Positions 36,043-43,098 of a stretch of 64,000 nt of DNA are shown one piece after another (position 1 is the stretch's first letter; each line of letters opens with the position of its first letter). Made by a program: the position numbers and the translations under genes. The notes beneath the pieces were generated by a model, which was not told where the DNA came from, did no database searches, and saw nothing but the letters and a program-made list of their open reading frames with translations. This stretch comes from Pseudomonas orientalis. Lineage in GTDB: Bacteria; Pseudomonadota; Gammaproteobacteria; Pseudomonadales; Pseudomonadaceae. The stretch is from positions 1,238,501-1,302,500 of the forward strand of contig NZ_CP018049.1 of NCBI RefSeq assembly GCF_002934065.1. The letters run 5' to 3'.

Positions 36043-36963
36043 TTGAACATTCTTGACCTCGACCACAGCCTCACCGGTCAGGCACCGATTGCCCGGCGGT
36101 TGGCCAGCGGCCGGGCGACGCGCCTCGACCTGCTGGACCTGGGCCCGAAACTGCGCCTGTGGTCCACGGAAAAAACCTGGAAGCGCTTTGTAGAGCGCCT
36201 GGCCCAACGGCCACGGCCCAGCAATGCACGCCCGGAAATCCTGTTCGTCGGCTCCGGCGACTACCACCACCTCACGCCGGCGTTCCTGGCCGACCTGAAG
36301 GAGCCCGTCAGCCTTATCCACTTCGACAACCACCCCGACTGGGTGCGCTTTGCGCCCAAGCGTCACTGTGGTTCGTGGGTCAACCGCGCACTGAAAATGC
36401 CGGCGATCAAACGCATCGTCACCCTGGGGCCTTGCAGTGACGACCTGCATAACCCGCAACTGCGCGGCGGTAACCTTGGCGCCCTCAAGCGCGGGCAATT
36501 GCAGCTGTTTCCCTGGCAGCACCCGCCGTCGCAGGTGTGGGGCCGGATCGGCGATGGCGCCGGGCACCAACAGCAGGAAAACCACCTGCACTGGCGCAAC
36601 CTGGCGGAACTGGATTGGGCGGCCTTCCTCAAGGAGATGATCGCCAGCCTGCCCACCGAAGCGATCTGGATCACCATCGACAAAGACGTACTGGCCAGCG
36701 AAGACGCCGCCACCAATTGGGACCAGGGTGGCATGCGCCTGAGCCACTTGCTCCAGGCCCTGCGGGCGTTGGCGGCGCATAAACGCATCCTTGGCATCGA
36801 CGTGTGCGGCGAGTTCGCGGCGCCGGCCTTCAGCAACGCTTTTAAGCGCTGGGAGGCCAAGTCCGACCAGCCACCACCCGAGCGTTGGAGCGCGCAGGAT
36901 TTGCAGCGCAATGCGGCGACCAATGAAGCCTTGATCGACCTGTTTGAGGAGCTGTTCCCGTGA
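36043..36963 (+). CDS. Ureohydrolase/arginase-superfamily protein
   Basis: This 306-residue protein shows degenerate but recognisable arginase-fold metal motifs: VGSGDYHHL for GGDHS, LIHFDNHPDW for DAHxD and WITIDKDVL for SxDxD, with ILGIDVCGEF towards the end. The metal-ligand Asp and His positions appear kept, so hydrolysis of a guanidino-type or amide bond is plausible, but the substrate is not agmatine or arginine by motif. The start is a TTG at 36043 with AGGGGTG upstream; no ATG gives the full domain. Its stop overlaps the GTG of the first small transporter, so three genes are translationally coupled. Confidence 0.72.
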   Translation: MNILDLDHSLTGQAPIARRLASGRATRLDLLDLGPKLRLWSTEKTWKRFVERLAQRPRPSNARPEILFVGSGDYHHLTPAFLADLKEPVSLIHFDNHPDWVRFAPKRHCGSWVNRALKMPAIKRIVTLGPCSDDLHNPQLRGGNLGALKRGQLQLFPWQHPPSQVWGRIGDGAGHQQQENHLHWRNLAELDWAAFLKEMIASLPTEAIWITIDKDVLASEDAATNWDQGGMRLSHLLQALRALAAHKRILGIDVCGEFAAPAFSNAFKRWEAKSDQPPPERWSAQDLQRNAATNEALIDLFEELFP

Positions 36964-37340
36964 CCCTGACCGTGGTGCTGTTGCTGGCGTTTTCGATTGT
37001 TCTCGATGTGATTGGCCAGTTGTGTTTCAAGTTGGGCGTGGACCGTTTACCGCAACTTGAGGGCGGTTTTCGCCTGCGCGCGTTCTGGGGCCAAGTGTTC
37101 AATGCGCCGCTGCTCTGGGCCGGCGTCGGGGCCTACGTGATCGAGTTTTTCGTCTGGCTCGAAGCCTTGTCCCGCGCGCCGTTGAGCCTGCTGTTTCCGC
37201 TGGCGGCGTTGGCCTATTGCCTGGTGGTGCTGGCGGGCAGGGTCGTGCTCAAGGAAACCGTCAGCCGACGGCGTTGGCTGGGCACGCTGGTGATTACGTT
37301 CGGTGTGATGTTGGTGGCGATTGCGGGAGGCCAGGCATGA
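36960..37340 (+). CDS. Small SMR/EamA-type membrane protein, subunit A
   Basis: This 126-residue protein has four membrane segments and SMR-like features: an early SIVLDVIGQLCFKLGV helix with an acidic residue, YVIEFFVWLEALSRAPLSLL and a final ITFGVMLVAIAGG. It starts with GTG overlapping the previous stop. Paired with the next gene it resembles heterodimeric SMR exporters such as MdtIJ or ArnEF-type flippases. The cargo is probably the substrate or product of the coupled ureohydrolase-like enzyme; this is inference. Confidence 0.75.
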   Translation: MTLTVVLLLAFSIVLDVIGQLCFKLGVDRLPQLEGGFRLRAFWGQVFNAPLLWAGVGAYVIEFFVWLEALSRAPLSLLFPLAALAYCLVVLAGRVVLKETVSRRRWLGTLVITFGVMLVAIAGGQA

Positions 37341-37741
37341 ATACGCAAACCCTCGATACGGGCTGGCTGCATGGGCGTCTTGGCACGTTGGTGCTGTGGG
37401 CGCTGTTGATCGCCACTGAAAGTGCCGGGCAACTGTTTACCAAGGTGGCCGGTGATCAATTGGGCCAGATGGATTTCAACTGGCAGTGGCTGACGCAGGT
37501 GGCGCGCAACCCTGGGATTCTGGCGGCGATTGCCAGTTATCTCGGCGCTTTTTTTGTGTGGATGCTGATCCTGCGGCGCAGCAGTTTGTCTTTGGCCTTT
37601 CCCCTGAGTTCGCTGGTGTTTGTGGCGGTGCTGCTGGGTTCCTGGCTGGGGCTGGGGGAGCACATCAGCGTTTTGCACTGGGTGGGTGTGGCGGTGATTG
37701 TGGCGGGGATTGCGTTGTTGGCGGAGGGAGAAGAGAACTGA
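37337..37741 (+). CDS. Small SMR/EamA-type membrane protein, subunit B
   Basis: This 134-residue protein has four membrane segments: LWALLIATESAGQLFTKVAG, IASYLGAFFVWMLILRRSS, LAFPLSSLVFVAVLLGSWLG and VGVAVIVAGIALLAEGE. GGGAGG lies 7 bases before ATG 37337, which overlaps the previous stop by 4 bp. It is homologous to subunit A in layout but not identical, so the pair probably works as a heterodimer. A REP doublet follows and ends the operon. Confidence 0.75.
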   Translation: MNTQTLDTGWLHGRLGTLVLWALLIATESAGQLFTKVAGDQLGQMDFNWQWLTQVARNPGILAAIASYLGAFFVWMLILRRSSLSLAFPLSSLVFVAVLLGSWLGLGEHISVLHWVGVAVIVAGIALLAEGEEN

Positions 37742-37770
37742 CCGGTCTGGTGTGTCCAGCTCGGTTCAAC

Positions 37771-37863
37771 ATGTGGGAGGGGGCTTGCCCCCGATGAGGG
37801 CGTGTCAGTGAGTACATGTGCGACTGACCCACCGCTATCGGGGGCAAGCCCCCTCCCACATGT
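37771..37863. repeat. REP doublet, GGGGGCTTGCCCCC family
   Basis: Perfectly inverted REP arms (ATGTGGGAGGGGGCTTGCC and its complement) flank a 40-bp spacer, between the SMR pair and the convergent mipA-like gene. Confidence 0.88.
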
Positions 37864-37898
37864 TGATCTCTATACATCAGGTAGATCAGTGATGGCTT

Positions 37899-38669
37899 TT
37901 AATTGAAGGTGTAGCTGATCGCCGTCTGCACCTGGCGCTGGTTGACGCTGCCGGCTTGCCTGACGATGCTGCTTTTGGCTGCCGAACCGACCAGGTGGAC
38001 CCAACTGGCGCTGGTCAGCAATGACCAGTGCGTTGCCACCGGGAACGCGAAGCTCTGGCTCAGCGCCACGTTCTGCACGCCACCGCTGGCGGTGTAGGGC
38101 CGAAAGCCCGTGGCGGCGGCTTCGTGGTTGTCCACGCCGAAGAAGGTATTGGCCTGGCGTGCATCGGCAATATGCGCGACCAGCCCGGTGCTGCCGATAA
38201 TCCCGCTACCCAGTGGATAGCCCAGTTCGCCGCCCAGTTTGCCGAGCGCGCCACTTTGCGTATGCCCGCCGCCCACGGCCTGGCCCAACTGCGCGTAGAC
38301 CCGCCAGAAATCGGCCGGGGCGTACTGGACGAACCCGCCGACCTCGGCCATATCCGACACATTGCGCAGGCCTTGCAGCGCGCCGTTGGACGTACGGCCG
38401 GAGAGGTAATTGATGTACGGGCCGGCGGTAAGTCCATGGGTGTTCAACGCGCTCCAGGTCAGGCCGTCATCGGTACTCAGGCTGACATCGCCCCAGTCCA
38501 GGTCCAGGTAGGGCACGGGGCGGGTTTCGTAGCGGCTGCCCGTCGGGTCATGGGGCTGGTAGCTGAGGCCGGCGCCCACGTCGCCGCTGATGCCTTGCGC
38601 CCAGGCGGCTGTGGAAACGCTGCACAGCCCGAGAAATCCTGCGCATACAGCAGACGTGAAGGTGGACAT
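37899..38669 (-). CDS. MipA/OmpV-family outer membrane protein
   Basis: This 256-residue protein has a signal peptide (cleavage after TAAWAQ) and a beta-barrel pattern with VGAGLSYQPHDPTGSRYETR near the N-terminus, PYLDLDWGDVSLS, and a terminal aromatic strand ending AISYTFN. MipA/OmpV proteins are outer-membrane barrels, some linked to murein enzymes or to stress and antibiotic response. ATG 38669 with AGGAA 8 bases upstream gives the full signal peptide. It is transcribed away from the HAD-aminotransferase operon; a perfect 18-bp palindrome lies just before its start. Confidence 0.87.
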   Translation of the reverse strand: MSTFTSAVCAGFLGLCSVSTAAWAQGISGDVGAGLSYQPHDPTGSRYETRPVPYLDLDWGDVSLSTDDGLTWSALNTHGLTAGPYINYLSGRTSNGALQGLRNVSDMAEVGGFVQYAPADFWRVYAQLGQAVGGGHTQSGALGKLGGELGYPLGSGIIGSTGLVAHIADARQANTFFGVDNHEAAATGFRPYTASGGVQNVALSQSFAFPVATHWSLLTSASWVHLVGSAAKSSIVRQAGSVNQRQVQTAISYTFN

Positions 38670-38687
38670 GGCGCGCTTTCCTGATGA

Positions 38688-38705
38688 GTTCATGCGCGCA
38701 TGAAC
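38688..38705. promoter_or_regulatory. 18-bp perfect palindrome upstream of mipA-like gene
   Basis: GTTCATGCGCGCATGAAC is self-complementary over all 18 bases and ends 18 bp before the mipA-like ATG. That is where a repressor site overlapping promoter or leader would be. The cognate regulator is not identified. Confidence 0.55.
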
Positions 38706-38741
38706 GCGCAGACGGCGCCTTGCACGCAAGCACTCATCTTG

Positions 38742-38768
38742 TTTGTAGCAAGCTACAAAAATTGTAGC
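38742..38768 (+). promoter_or_regulatory. Candidate enhancer (UAS) for the sigma54 response regulator
   Basis: TTTGTAGC-AA-GCTACAAA at 38742-38759 is a perfect 8-bp dyad, followed by an extra half-site TTGTAGC at 38762-38768. It is centred ~85 bp upstream of the -24 element, the usual position for a bacterial enhancer-binding protein. The regulator at 44866 is the obvious candidate. Confidence 0.6.
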
Positions 38769-38831
38769 TTCTCGAACACATATCCTCTCCACGCCCAGGC
38801 GAAACCCCGGCCCCGCCGGGCTTTGCGCGGT

Positions 38832-38847
38832 TGGCACGCTCCCTGCT
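38832..38847 (+). promoter_or_regulatory. Sigma54 (-24/-12) promoter of the HAD-aminotransferase operon
   Basis: TGGCACGCTCCCTGCT has GG-N10-GC spacing and the full TGGCACG -24 element. It lies 52 bp before the HAD start, so transcription would begin near 38858. Confidence 0.82.
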
Positions 38848-38898
38848 CTACCGGTAATGCAAGCGCATACAGCGCGCCTCTTTCCAAAGGTAGACGCA

Positions 38899-39603
38899 AT
38901 GATCCAATGGCATATCGTGTGTGACTTCGACGGGACCATCACCCCCACCGATGTCATCGACAACGTCCTCCAACGCTTCGCCGGCCCCGAGTGGGAAACC
39001 ATCGAACAGCAATGGCTGGATGGACATATCGGTTCACGCGAATGCCTGAGCCGCCAGCTGGCGCTGATCAAGGCCACCCCCAGCGAACTGCTGGCGTATT
39101 TCGACAGCGTCGAGATTGACCCGGACTTCCCGGATTTCGTCGATCACGTCATGGGCCTGGGCGCGACCATCGAAGTGGTCAGCGACGGCATCGAGCAGGG
39201 CATCGCACGCATTCTGTCGCGCAACTACGTGACCTTGCTGCCGATCCTCGCCAACCGCCTGCGCCAGGTCGACCAGAACAGCTGGCGCATCGACTTCCCG
39301 CACGCCAGCGATGCCTGCCGCGCCGCTGCCGGCAACTGCAAGTGCAAGTCCACGCCGGGCAACAAACGCGTGCTGGTGATCGGCGACGGCAAATCCGACA
39401 TGTGCGTGGCCTCTACCGCCGACTTCGTGTTCGCCAAGGGCAGCCTCGCCGAGTATTGCGTCGCCCACCGCATTCCCCATGCGCGCTTTGACACCTTTGC
39501 CCAAGTGCCTGCGTTGCTGGCTCAGCTGCCGCAAGACATCGCCGCCAACGCCACGACGTTCAACACCTCTTCTGACACTCAGGAACTCTTCCACCATGTC
39601 TGA
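38899..39603 (+). CDS. HAD-superfamily phosphatase, MtnX/SerB-like
   Basis: This 234-residue protein has HAD motif I in HIVCDFDGTITPTDVID, motif II near EVVSDGI, and motif IV in VLVIGDGKSDMCVA. A cysteine pair is in GNCKCKSTPGNK, as in MtnX-like enzymes. It probably dephosphorylates a small metabolite, but the methionine-salvage partners are absent. AAAGG lies 9 bases before ATG 38899. It is the first gene after a sigma54 promoter and overlaps the aminotransferase by 8 bp, so the two act in one pathway. Confidence 0.85.
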   Translation: MIQWHIVCDFDGTITPTDVIDNVLQRFAGPEWETIEQQWLDGHIGSRECLSRQLALIKATPSELLAYFDSVEIDPDFPDFVDHVMGLGATIEVVSDGIEQGIARILSRNYVTLLPILANRLRQVDQNSWRIDFPHASDACRAAAGNCKCKSTPGNKRVLVIGDGKSDMCVASTADFVFAKGSLAEYCVAHRIPHARFDTFAQVPALLAQLPQDIAANATTFNTSSDTQELFHHV

Positions 39604-40990
39604 TATCCGCATTGCCACCGCCGAAGACCAGATCCTTCTGGATAAAGAAGCCAAGTACTGCTCCTACGGCGACACCGTTCACTACATCGAACCGCCGCGT
39701 ATCTTCAGTCGCTGCGAAGGCTCCTACGTGTGGGACACCGAAGACCAGGCCTACCTCGACCTGCAGATGTGGTACTCGGCCGTCAACTTCGGTTATGCCA
39801 ACCCGCGCCTGAACAATGCGTTGAAACAGCAGATCGACACGCTGCCGCAGATCGCCAGCCAGTACCTGCACAAAGGCAAGATCGAGCTGTCGGAAATGAT
39901 CGCGGTCGACGCCAAGAAAAAATTCGGCCTCGACGGTCGCGTGCACTTCAACGTCGGCGGTTCGCAGTCGATTGAAGACTCGTTGAAGGTGGTGCGTAAC
40001 GCCAGCAACGGCAAGAGCCTGATGTTCGCCTTCGAAGGCGGCTACCACGGCCGTACGCTCGGTGCCTCGTCGATCACGTCGAGCTTCCGCTACCGTCGCC
40101 GTTACGGCCATTTTGGCGAGCGCGCCAACTTCATTCCGTTCCCGTATCACTTCCGCGGCCCCAAAGGCATGACCAAGGAAGAGTACGGCAGCCAGTGCGT
40201 GCAGCAATTCGCGCGTTTGTTCGAGACCGAATACAACGGTGTCTGGGACCCGAAAACCAACCAGTGCGAATACGCGGCGTTCTATGTGGAGCCGATCCAG
40301 GGCACCGGCGGCTACGTGATCCCGCCGATGAACTTCTATCGCGAACTCAAGCACGTCCTGGATCAGCACGGCATCCTGATGGTCTCGGATGAAATCCAGA
40401 TGGGCTTCTACCGCACCGGCAAACTCTGGTCGATCGAGCACTTCGACGTGCAGCCGGACGTGATCGTGTTCGGCAAGGCGCTGACCAACGGCCTCAACCC
40501 GCTGGGCGGCATCTGGGCCCGAGAAGAGCTGATCAACCCGAAGATCTTCCCGCCAGGCTCGACCCACTCCACCTTCGCCTCCAACCCGTTGGGCACGGCG
40601 GTGGGCCTGGAAATGTTCAAGATGACCAGCGAAGTCGACTACGGCGCAATGGTCATGGCCAAGGGCAAATACTTCCTTGAAGGCCTGCAGGATTTGCAGA
40701 AACGTTTTCCGATCATCGGTGACGTCGACGGCCTGGGCCTGGCGCTGCGCTGCGAAATCTGCGGGCCGGATGGCTTCGCCCCGGACAAGGCGACCCTGGA
40801 CTACATGGTCGAGGAAGGCATGAAAGGTGACATGGTGGTCGATGGCCAGAAACTCGGCCTGATCCTCGACGTGGGCGGTTACTACAAGAACGTGATCACC
40901 CTGGCACCGTCCCTGGAAATCAGCTACCCGGAAATCGACCTGGGCCTGAAGCTGCTCGAGCAACTGCTGGTGCGAGCGACCAACCGGTGA
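39596..40990 (+). CDS. Class III PLP-dependent aminotransferase
   Basis: This 464-residue protein is a class III (omega/acetylornithine-type) aminotransferase. The phosphate-binding region is VHFNVGGSQSIEDSLKV, the stacking block is FEGGYHGRTLGASSIT, and the cofactor Asp is in LMVSDEIQMGFYRTG. The Schiff-base Lys (~294) is in VIVFGKALTNGLNPLGG. Some positions are atypical for GABA or ornithine enzymes, so the substrate is open. ATG 39596 overlaps the HAD stop; the next gene starts with GTG overlapping this stop. It is the core enzyme of the sigma54-controlled operon. Confidence 0.88.
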   Translation: MSDIRIATAEDQILLDKEAKYCSYGDTVHYIEPPRIFSRCEGSYVWDTEDQAYLDLQMWYSAVNFGYANPRLNNALKQQIDTLPQIASQYLHKGKIELSEMIAVDAKKKFGLDGRVHFNVGGSQSIEDSLKVVRNASNGKSLMFAFEGGYHGRTLGASSITSSFRYRRRYGHFGERANFIPFPYHFRGPKGMTKEEYGSQCVQQFARLFETEYNGVWDPKTNQCEYAAFYVEPIQGTGGYVIPPMNFYRELKHVLDQHGILMVSDEIQMGFYRTGKLWSIEHFDVQPDVIVFGKALTNGLNPLGGIWAREELINPKIFPPGSTHSTFASNPLGTAVGLEMFKMTSEVDYGAMVMAKGKYFLEGLQDLQKRFPIIGDVDGLGLALRCEICGPDGFAPDKATLDYMVEEGMKGDMVVDGQKLGLILDVGGYYKNVITLAPSLEISYPEIDLGLKLLEQLLVRATNR

Positions 40991-41835
40991 GTATCGGCGA
41001 GATCGACCTCGGTGAAGGCGGTGCCGGCTTCGTTCTCGGTGAGGGGCCGGTCGGGATTCTGTTGATTCACGGCCTGACCGGCACTCCGACGGAATTGCGC
41101 CAGGTCGCCAGGGGGCTGGTCAAGGCGGGCAATTGCACGGTGTACGTGCCCACCCTGGCCGGGCACTGCGGCGATAACAGCGACCTGCAGGCCACCGGCT
41201 GGCGCGACTGGTACGCAGGGGTGCGCAAGACCTTCGTACAGGTCAAGCGGCGTCACGCGCAGGTGTTCGTCGGCGGCTTGTCCATGGGCGCGGTGATGTC
41301 GATGTACGTGGCGGCCGAGCACCCGGGGCAGGTCGCCGGGCTGCTGATGTATTCCACCACCTTGAAGTACGACGGCTGGAGCATCAACAAGTTGGCGTTT
41401 CTCACGCCGTTGCTGATGAAGATTCCGTTCGGCGTGCACGTTTGCAGCTTCGAGGAGAAGCCGCCTTATGGCATCAAGAACGAGCGCCTGCGGGCCGTCG
41501 TCGAGCGGCAGATGAAGGAGGGAGAGAGCAGCGAGGCGGGGTTGTTGACCATGGAAGGCGTCACCGTGCGCGAGTTGCATCGCCTCAACGCCGTGGTCAA
41601 GAAGCGCATGCCGGCGATCAAGGCACCGGCGCTGGTGTTGCACTCCATCGAGGACGACATCACCAGCCGTTGGAACGCCGATTACGTGGAGCGCCACCTC
41701 GGTGGCCCGGTGACCAAGATTCTGCTGGATAACTGCTATCACATGATTACCGTCGACCTGCAATACCGCCGTGTGATCGAGTTGAGCGCCGAGTTTGTCG
41801 AGCGGCATTCGATGCATCTCAATCGTGTGGCCTGA
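40987..41835 (+). CDS. Alpha/beta hydrolase (carboxylesterase/monoglyceride lipase-like)
   Basis: This 282-residue cytoplasmic protein shows oxyanion loop ILLIHGLTGTPTELRQVARG, nucleophile elbow GGLSMGAVMS, acid region LVLHSIEDDIT and catalytic His in NCYHMITVD. The pattern matches thermostable carboxylesterase Est30-like enzymes. It starts with GTG, overlapping the aminotransferase stop by 4 bp. In this operon it may release or transfer an acyl group on the aminated product; this is inference. Confidence 0.85.
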   Translation: MSIGEIDLGEGGAGFVLGEGPVGILLIHGLTGTPTELRQVARGLVKAGNCTVYVPTLAGHCGDNSDLQATGWRDWYAGVRKTFVQVKRRHAQVFVGGLSMGAVMSMYVAAEHPGQVAGLLMYSTTLKYDGWSINKLAFLTPLLMKIPFGVHVCSFEEKPPYGIKNERLRAVVERQMKEGESSEAGLLTMEGVTVRELHRLNAVVKKRMPAIKAPALVLHSIEDDITSRWNADYVERHLGGPVTKILLDNCYHMITVDLQYRRVIELSAEFVERHSMHLNRVA

Positions 41836-41845
41836 TTCGCTGACC

Positions 41846-41946
41846 TGTAGGAGCGAGCGTGCTCGCGAAGGTCGTTCACGATAACGCGTAATGCCAGGCT
41901 GAACGTGGTCTCTGCGCGATTTTCGCGAGCACGCTCGCTCCTGCAG
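41846..41946. repeat. REP doublet, GGAGCGAGC family
   Basis: Inverted REPs TGTAGGAGCGAGCGTGCTCG and its complement flank a ~55-bp spacer containing ACGATAACGCGTAATGCC, related to the interior of the 26.4-kb and 59.7-kb copies. It lies inside the operon, between the hydrolase and acyltransferase genes. Confidence 0.85.
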
Positions 41947-41973
41947 CAGGGGCGGTGTTGATAAGGAAAAACT

Positions 41974-43098
41974 GTGATAACCACCCAAGCCTACCCGTCT
42001 ATCCGGGCTATCCAGCGCGATGCCTGGAATGACTGTTTTCCCGGTGCCCTGGAGGACTGGGACTATTACCTCGCCGTGGAAAACGCCGCGATCGATGACT
42101 TCCAGTGGCGTTACCTGGCCGTCTACGAAGATCAAGCGCTGGTGGCCGTGGCCGTCGCGTTCATGACCCATTATCGCCTCGACACCACGGTGTCCGGGGT
42201 CGGCAAACGCTTGACCGAGCGCTTGCAACGCCTGTGGCCGGGGGCCTTGCAGTTGGCCCTGTACGCGCTCGGCTCGCCGGTGGCCGAACGGTGTGACGCG
42301 GGTGTCGCCAGCCACGTGCCCGAGGGGCGCAGGCCCCTGTTGCTCGAGCAATTGCTCATCGCGGCGCGGCGCGATGCCGACGGGTTCGGCATCGGCCTGC
42401 TGGCGGTCAAGGACGCACCGACCAACGATGCGCACTGGGCCCAGAGTTGTCGCGCCGCAGGCTTTCAAAGCATGCCGAGCCTGCCCACCGGCGTGTTGCC
42501 GCTACCCTATGGGTCGGTGGACGCCTACCTGGGCTCGCTGGGCAAGTCCACCCGCAAGGACCTGCGGCGCAAACTGCGCGCGCCGGGGCCACGGGTGGAG
42601 TGGCGACACAACATTGATGATGTGTTGCCCGAGGTGATGCGCCTCTATGAAGCGACACTCACACGCGCGGACTTGCAGTTCGAACGCCTGCCCGCCGGTT
42701 ACTTCACGGGGATTCTCGAGCAACTGCAAGCGCGTGCGGTGTGTGTACTTTACTGGGTGGACGAGCACCTGGTGGCGTTCAACCTGATGCTGCTTGACGA
42801 GCATCGGCTGATCGACAAGTTTTTCGGGCATGACATCACGTTCAGCCGTGAATACAACCTGTACTTTCGCAGCTGGCTGACCAACGTCGACTACTGTATT
42901 CAACACAATATTGCGCTGTACGAATGCGGCCAGGCCGGTTATGCCAGTAAACTGCGCCTGGGATGCCAGTTCCAGGGCAACAGCCTGTTTTTCCGCCACC
43001 GCAATCGGCTGGTCAACGGCCTGCTCACGCTTGTAAAACTGTTTATCCGACCGGACCGTTCCGACCCTGCCATGGCTGCTGCGATAAGCGAAACCTGA
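41974..43098 (+). CDS. FemAB/BioF2-like GNAT acyltransferase
   Basis: This 374-residue protein contains a GNAT-like fold of the FemAB/BioF2 group: GKSTRKDLRRKLR, LYEATLTRADLQFERLPAGY, HLVAFNLMLLDEHRLIDKFF and YECGQAGYASKLRLG at the end. Such proteins N-acylate amines or amino acids using acyl-CoA or aminoacyl-tRNA donors. It starts with GTG 41974, with AAGGA 7 bases upstream. It is separated from the hydrolase only by a REP doublet and overlaps the kinase start by one base, so it belongs to the same operon. A role in acylating the aminotransferase product is an inference. Confidence 0.78.
   Translation: MITTQAYPSIRAIQRDAWNDCFPGALEDWDYYLAVENAAIDDFQWRYLAVYEDQALVAVAVAFMTHYRLDTTVSGVGKRLTERLQRLWPGALQLALYALGSPVAERCDAGVASHVPEGRRPLLLEQLLIAARRDADGFGIGLLAVKDAPTNDAHWAQSCRAAGFQSMPSLPTGVLPLPYGSVDAYLGSLGKSTRKDLRRKLRAPGPRVEWRHNIDDVLPEVMRLYEATLTRADLQFERLPAGYFTGILEQLQARAVCVLYWVDEHLVAFNLMLLDEHRLIDKFFGHDITFSREYNLYFRSWLTNVDYCIQHNIALYECGQAGYASKLRLGCQFQGNSLFFRHRNRLVNGLLTLVKLFIRPDRSDPAMAAAISET

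Noticed and set aside
39560..40963. 467-codon open frame on the minus strand
   Set aside because: Antisense to the class III aminotransferase, which carries the cofactor Lys and Asp motifs.
40924..42468. 514-codon open frame on the minus strand
   Set aside because: It spans antisense to the hydrolase and acyltransferase genes and crosses a REP doublet; no family features.
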